A DNA stretch of 64,000 nt. Source: Mayamaea pseudoterrestris (Eukaryota; Bacillariophyta; Bacillariophyceae; Sellaphorales; Sellaphoraceae). The notes under the pieces were generated by a model. That model was given only the letters and a program-made list of their open reading frames with translations. It searched no databases and was not told the DNA's origin. This document shows, piece after piece, positions 59,500 through 64,000 of this stretch (its first letter is position 1; each line of letters opens with the position of its first letter). The stretch lies in the NCBI GenBank assembly GCA_027923505.1, contig BROI01000010.1:62001-126000 (forward strand), written 5' to 3'. Both the position numbers and the translations under genes were made by a program.

Positions 59500-61642
59500 G
59501 CGACTGTATGCGAATATATCGAAGTACGCGATAACGAGCTACTCGAAACGACGAAAGGTTTCCTAATCCAAATGGGAGAGGAGCCAGCGAAAGACTTAAT
59601 AAGTTACAACGAACTGTCGGATTTAATCGAACGACAGATGGACGAAGATATACGAAACGATCCGGCGACTCAGTGGGTATTCACGAAGGTAATCGGACAC
59701 GAGCTTAATTTGAAACCGAACGATCCGACATACAAAGGAAGTTCAAGTAACGTTCTCGTCGAATGGACTGACGGAACGACGACGTGGGAGCCTCTCGCGA
59801 TCATGAAGAAGGACGATCCGATAACGATCGCAGAGTATGGACTCAAGCACGGCTTTCGACAAGCCAGGATGGAAGCAGCTGGAGCATTACACTCGGAAGC
59901 GAAAGAAGTTTCGACAGATGGTAACAGCGGCGAAACGAAAATCGAAAGCAAACGGCGTACGCTACAAATTCGGCGTAAGGTTGCCGCGCAATTATAAAGA
60001 TGCGAAAGCTCTCGACGAGATCAACGGCAACACGCTGTGGACGGATGCGATTCGAACGGAATTAAATCAGATAAATGATTACGACACGTTCGCAGATCAA
60101 GGAGTCGGTAAGGTTATGCCGGCGCCGTGGAAACGAATAAACGTGCACATGATATTCGATGTCAAGCACGATTTGCGACGGAAAGCACGACTCGTTGCAG
60201 GAGGACATATGACAGAGCCGCCGAAGGATTCAGTTTACTCGGGCGTTGTGTCATTGCGAAGTCTACGAATGGTAGCGATGTTAGCGGAACTCAACGGTCT
60301 GGAACTGTGGGCAGCTGACGTCGGCAACGCATACTTGGAAGCGAAAAACGAAAGAGAAGGTTTATATCGTGGCAGGTCCGGAGTTCGGGGAGCTCGAGGG
60401 TCACACGCTCACGATCGTGAAGGCATTATACGGTCTTCGCACGTCAGGCGCACGCTGGCACGAGCACTTTGCAGACACGCTCCGCGACATTGGCTTCATG
60501 CCGTGTATTCGCAGAACCGGACGTGTGGATGCGCGATAAAGGCACGCACTACGAATACGTTTGTGTGTATGTCGACGATTTAGCGATAGCGATGAAGAAT
60601 CCGAAGGAACTAACGAATCTTTAATTGAGAACTACAACTACAAGTTGAAGGGCGTCGGTCCATTGGCATATCATTTGGGCGCAGACGTTTGGCGAGACGA
60701 CGACGGCGTACTCTGCTTCGGAGCGAAGAAGTACGTCACAAGACTACTAGCGAACTACAAAGAAATGTTCGGCGAGGAACCGCGACCGCAGACAAGTCCA
60801 CTACGCGACGGCGATCATCCGGAACTCGACGAAACGAAAGAACTTGACGACGACGGAATTGCGAAGTATCAATCGATAATTGGTGCGTTGCAATGGGCAG
60901 TAAGTTTATGTCGATTCGACATTCACTGTGCTGTCATGACTATGGGGAGATTCCGAGCTGCGCCACGAGCGGGGCACTTGGAACGGTTGAAGCATATTTG
61001 CGGATACTTACGAAGATACCCGGATGGAGCGATTCGATTCAACGTTTCGATTCCAACGGACGAGCGATACGCGACAGTTGACAAGATGGATTGGGATTAC
61101 AGTGTGTACGGCAAGATCTGCGAAGAGCTTCCGTGGAACATGCCCACGCCGCGCGGCAAGGCGGTGCGAATGTCAACGTTCGAAGATGCGAACCTGTACC
61201 ACGATTACACGACAGGACGGCAGCGATGGGCATGCTACACATGTTGAATGGAACAGTCGTTGATTGGTTTTCGAAACGCCAAGCGACGGTCGAGACGGCG
61301 ACGTACGGCTCGGAGTTTGTAGCAGCGAGAGTGAGCACGGAGCAGATCATGGATCTTCGCTTCACGCTACGCATGTTGGGAGTTCCGCTCGACGGACCTT
61401 CATGGATGTTTGGAGACAACAAGTCGGTAACGCAAAGCAGCAACCTACCGCACTCTAGTCTGACGAAGCGACACAATGCACTGGCATTTCACCGTGTACG
61501 CGAAGCGATTGCGGCGGGAATTATTAATTTCAACCACATCATGGGAACGACAAACCCGGCGGATGTACTTACCAAGTTTCTTCCACGGGCTACGGCAAGC
61601 AAGCACTTAAAGAACCTGCTCTTCAAGGAATCTAACTATTAG
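59500..61642 (+). pseudogene. Copia element C: WEPL module, reverse transcriptase and RNase H
   Basis: The region opens with a WVFTKVIGHELN...TTTWEPLAIMKK module, then RT text (INGNTLWTDAIRTELNQI, DLRRKARLVAGGHM, DSVYSGVVSLRSL, WAADVGNAYLEA) and a YVDD catalytic site near 60575. RNase H text follows (TVETATYGSEFVAAR, MFGDNKSV, LTKRHNALAFHRV, NPADVLTKFLPRA). These are standard Copia phrases in the standard order. Broken in several places. Confidence 0.85.
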
Positions 61643-61660
61643 GTATGACTTGAGGGGAGT

Positions 61661-62040
61661 TGCAGGATGCGAACGAAAACAGCGAAAATCGGGCAAGTCA
61701 CACCGAATGTCCGATAGGGTGACACAGCGGCACTCGCGGCTCACCACAGCCTCACGATCGCGTGATGCGTGGCAGCGACGGCTTCGAAGCGATTCAACAA
61801 GTATATTGCTGAAACTAGTGCGATATAGAGTAGAAACAAGCAGACTTACTAAGCTTGAAGAGTTAAGAAAGCGATTTATTCGTCTCTCGTATTGTAGCAA
61901 CTGCAAGCTTGGATTGGCCATCCAAGGACAGCTACAAGCGAAAGGTGCAACGATTTGATTTACAAGTTACAAGGAATGTAATCCGTAACTTTGTCGCTAG
62001 TAGCTTGTTTAACTTCGTCCGCTACAAGAGCGTCTTCCGT
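61661..62040 (+). repeat. Candidate 3' LTR of Copia element C
   Basis: Non-coding sequence beginning TTGCAGGATGCG after the purine tract GAGGGGAG, which follows the RNase H end by about 15 bases. With no second copy in the window its ends cannot be confirmed. The right edge is a guess, placed where the minus-strand gag fossil nears. Nothing else is seen in this stretch. Confidence 0.45.
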
Positions 62041-62073
62041 CGCACTGGCTGCCGCTGAGACCGCCGCCGTATC

Positions 62074-63160
62074 TCATTCTTCAAAGACCGCTCCAATTGC
62101 TTGATCCCAATCAACCTCCGACTCGCTATCGTTTGCCTCTGTAGCTTGCACTGGTTCCTCTGTTGTAACATCCACTATCATGTGCTGGTCTTCGTCAGCT
62201 TCTTGAGCGGCTCCGCCTCCATTGTTGCCGCCTCCATTGTTTTTCTTTTTCAATTTCGACTTGTCGAGTTTGAAACCCGGCTTGTAGCGCGGGCCCTTGG
62301 GGTTGCCGAAACACTGCTCCCAAGTGTGGCCGCCATGGTATTTGCACACGTTGGCATCGTTATTTGCTTTATGCTTCTTTCTCGATCCATTCCCATGGTT
62401 GTTGTTTTGGCCGCCGCCGTTGCCACCGTTGCGACGCGAGCGTTTGCCGCTCCGACGGCTGCCGCCATTGTCGTTCGAGTCGACTGGAGTCCTGTTGCTT
62501 GCTTTTAGATTGATCATGTTATCCAACCAACGAGCAAATTGAATCAGAGAAAGGTCTGCAAGGCGACTCGTTAAAGATTGCTCCTCAAACTTGCTTTGCA
62601 GCCAAGTAGGGACCATTGCGAGCAGGAGATCCTTGATGTCCTCGTCCGTATACTGGACCGCCGTTGGGTAGACCGCTTGTCTTCTTGCGGCATATAAGCC
62701 ATCAACTTGAACATGTTGCGCAGTAGACTGATCGATTGAGTAACCGTGTATCCATCTGGCAACTTGAGGTTCTTGAGGTACTCTTTTTGTCGACGCAAAT
62801 CGTCGTCGACGACCATGAGCTCAGAGAGGAAAGCTGGTTCCACGCTGCGATTGTATCGTCTGGTAGAACTGATTGATCCCAAGTATCACGAGGCGCTCCA
62901 AGGAGACAAAGGCGAAAGGATTCCTTGCGGACCCTCATGCGATGGGCTGCCTGTCCATCAAAGGCGAGCTGCTCCATTGCACCAATCACCTCCCCGATGA
63001 CACGAAGGACGGTCACGACGTCTTCATCACTAGCAATCTGTATCTTGCGCTTGTGCTTGGATCCATCTTGCTTGGTGAACGTGAGATCTTGTTTCGGTAG
63101 CGACTCAAACTTGACGCGAGGCACCAAAGGGATCTTGACGTCGACTCCTCTAATCAACAT
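62074..63160 (-). pseudogene. LTR-retroelement gag fossil with a C/H zinc knuckle
   Basis: The minus-strand text starts MLIRGVDVKIPLVPRV. It has a helical capsid-like middle (VVTVLRVIGEVIGAMEQLAFDG, then APRDTWDQ), a basic N/G/R-rich linker, and CKYHGGHTWEQCFGNP, a C-x2-H-x2-H-x4-C knuckle typical of gag proteins in this kind of genome. An acidic tail follows. This differs from the RGG-tailed gag of element A, so it is another family. It is broken (about one or two breaks) and no pol or LTR is found next to it. The superfamily is not assigned. Confidence 0.65.
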
Positions 63161-64000
63161 GTTGTTTCGTTTCCGTTTTTGATAGACAGTTGTCTATTTT
63201 GAATTCAAAGTGAAGTACCTATCGTAGGATGATATGTAAATGGAAATTATAATGGTATTTTAAAAGACTGCAATTGAAGATTGCCTCCATGGCGAGCCAT
63301 CGCTTTAAAAGAGCGAGGATCGCAGATGTCGCAACAGGATCGCCCATCTTCGCTAATACCCGACGGGCGTGTCCGTTGACTGTCCGGCTCGCCGTTGAGG
63401 ACGGGCCGGTGCATGTGAATCGTGTCAGATAGCACAATCATGGCGGCAGCTTCATGAAAGCGATCGTTGCTTTCCTGCGGCACCATGGTGGCCATCAGTC
63501 CTTGTCCAGCTTTAATTATGAACGTATGAATGCTAATTACAGTAGCGGACAGCGCAGGAAACGGCAGACTACATACAGCTTTTCTAGTCGAGCAATAATA
63601 TCGCGCTCTCTGGCGTCGAACGAAGCATCGAAAAGTTATTTTCTGCGTGCTGTGGCGGTGCCCTTTCACTTGAAGAAACAATAGAATGTACAAAGATCCT
63701 CTCGTGTTCATCGCTTGCGCCATAATGGATTGGAAGGATGCGAGATTCAAGGAATTTTGACTGACGGCGGTGCCGCTTGCCTTCTGCTCGAATTGTCCAT
63801 TTTGCAAGCGAGGCATTACTCGACGACGCGATAGACGACGCAGCAATTTACAAAGTGGGTGAAGATCACAAAGTTGGAAAGTTGCGAAAGTTATTGCTCG
63901 TGGCTCAAGGACTTCGAATTTTAACTTGGAGTGTAACGACTATAGACAATTAATCAACGTCTTTCTTCGGTCGGAGAGGCAGCCGAGCCAGGACAAAACG
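63161..64000. other. Unassigned sequence at the right end
   Basis: No satellite unit and no retroelement motif that I recognise. A small inverted repeat (ATAGACA GT TGTCTAT at about 63182-63197) lies just upstream of the gag fossil's start. The minus strand holds a 199-codon open frame (63247-63846) with no motif I can name; its part near 63290-63480 has fairly protein-like composition. It could be a gag-side leader or LTR, an exon of a host gene, or chance. Confidence 0.4.
63247..63846 (-). CDS. Hypothetical open frame, 199 codons, not recognised
   Basis: It starts MLRRLSRRRVMPRLQNG and contains CCDICDPRSFKAMARHGG near its end. No domain, signal peptide or membrane segment is evident. It lies upstream of, and in the same direction as, the gag fossil at 62074-63160. 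In a region this rich in decayed elements a chance frame is quite possible. I would not treat it as a gene without a database match or transcript. Confidence 0.2.
   Translation of the reverse strand: MLRRLSRRRVMPRLQNGQFEQKASGTAVSQNSLNLASFQSIMAQAMNTRGSLYILLFLQVKGHRHSTQKITFRCFVRRQRARYYCSTRKAVCSLPFPALSATVISIHTFIIKAGQGLMATMVPQESNDRFHEAAAMIVLSDTIHMHRPVLNGEPDSQRTRPSGISEDGRSCCDICDPRSFKAMARHGGNLQLQSFKIPL

Larger units (their letters stand above)
56515..62000 (+). mobile_element. Copia LTR retroelement C, truncated at the 5' end, heavily broken
   Basis: Order along the plus strand: gag remnant (about 56515-57320), protease with DSGAN (about 57320-57740), integrase (about 58010-59400), WEPL module (about 59500-59840), RT (about 59840-61240) and RNase H (about 61090-61640). 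A purine-rich tract GAGGGGAG at about 61653-61660 is followed by a candidate 3' LTR. I find no matching 5' LTR. At least six breaks. Protein text is close to diatom Copia but distinct from elements A and B. The right edge is approximate. Confidence 0.85.

Noticed and set aside
63182-63197. Inverted repeat ATAGACA GT TGTCTAT as a regulatory site or transposon end
   Set aside because: It is short, occurs once, and has no partner or target duplication nearby.

Overview
The window is non-coding, repeat-dominated eukaryotic DNA with no host gene I can support. It has four tandem-satellite types, one apparently intact LINE, and a pile of Ty1/Copia LTR retroelement fossils. The Copia proteins look like the Copia lineages of diatoms: a D-(S/R)-G-A-N protease, the phrases LPHVVMTADTPWDPS and GWVPTERV, and an integrase followed by a WEPL-type module. 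The one telomere-like stretch is TTAGGG. A diatom or related stramenopile is my best guess, from memory of these families and not from a search.

Layout. 1-1635: Sat-A (172/180-bp units, degenerate). 1636-20060: Sat-B, about 109 units of 169 bp. 20065-20080: TTAGGG repeats exactly on the next junction. 20081-22529: Sat-A again, a clean 352-bp dimeric higher-order repeat. 22530-24906: Sat-C, 352-bp units that are themselves an old dimer. 24907-27718: a Copia fossil bounded by a 5-bp target duplication, whose interior is a Sat-D array (about 175 bp, a relative of Sat-A). 27719-31654: more Sat-C. 31655-39237: a LINE with ORF1, a very long ORF2 (endonuclease, RT, RNase H, zinc finger) and a structured 3' UTR. 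39238-46910: about 22 nearly identical Sat-C units. 46911-53944: a minus-strand Copia element with two almost identical LTRs. 53945-56510: a second, truncated minus-strand Copia. About 56515-62000: a third, plus-strand Copia. 62074-63160: a minus-strand gag fossil. 63161-64000: unassigned.

Interpretation. Nucleosome-sized satellites, retroelements inserted in them, and a telomere-like scar fit a centromeric, pericentromeric or subtelomeric block. The most notable points are: the satellite array enclosed in a Copia element with a matching target duplication; short conserved boxes inside Sat-B (a 19-bp palindrome) and Sat-C (an 18-bp box in both half-units) that could be protein-binding sites; the minus-one overlap of the two LINE reading frames at AAACCCC; and the contrast between diverged Sat-C left of the LINE and near-clonal Sat-C right of it. 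Several satellite stretches are unusually rich in short indels and may be poorly polished long-read sequence.
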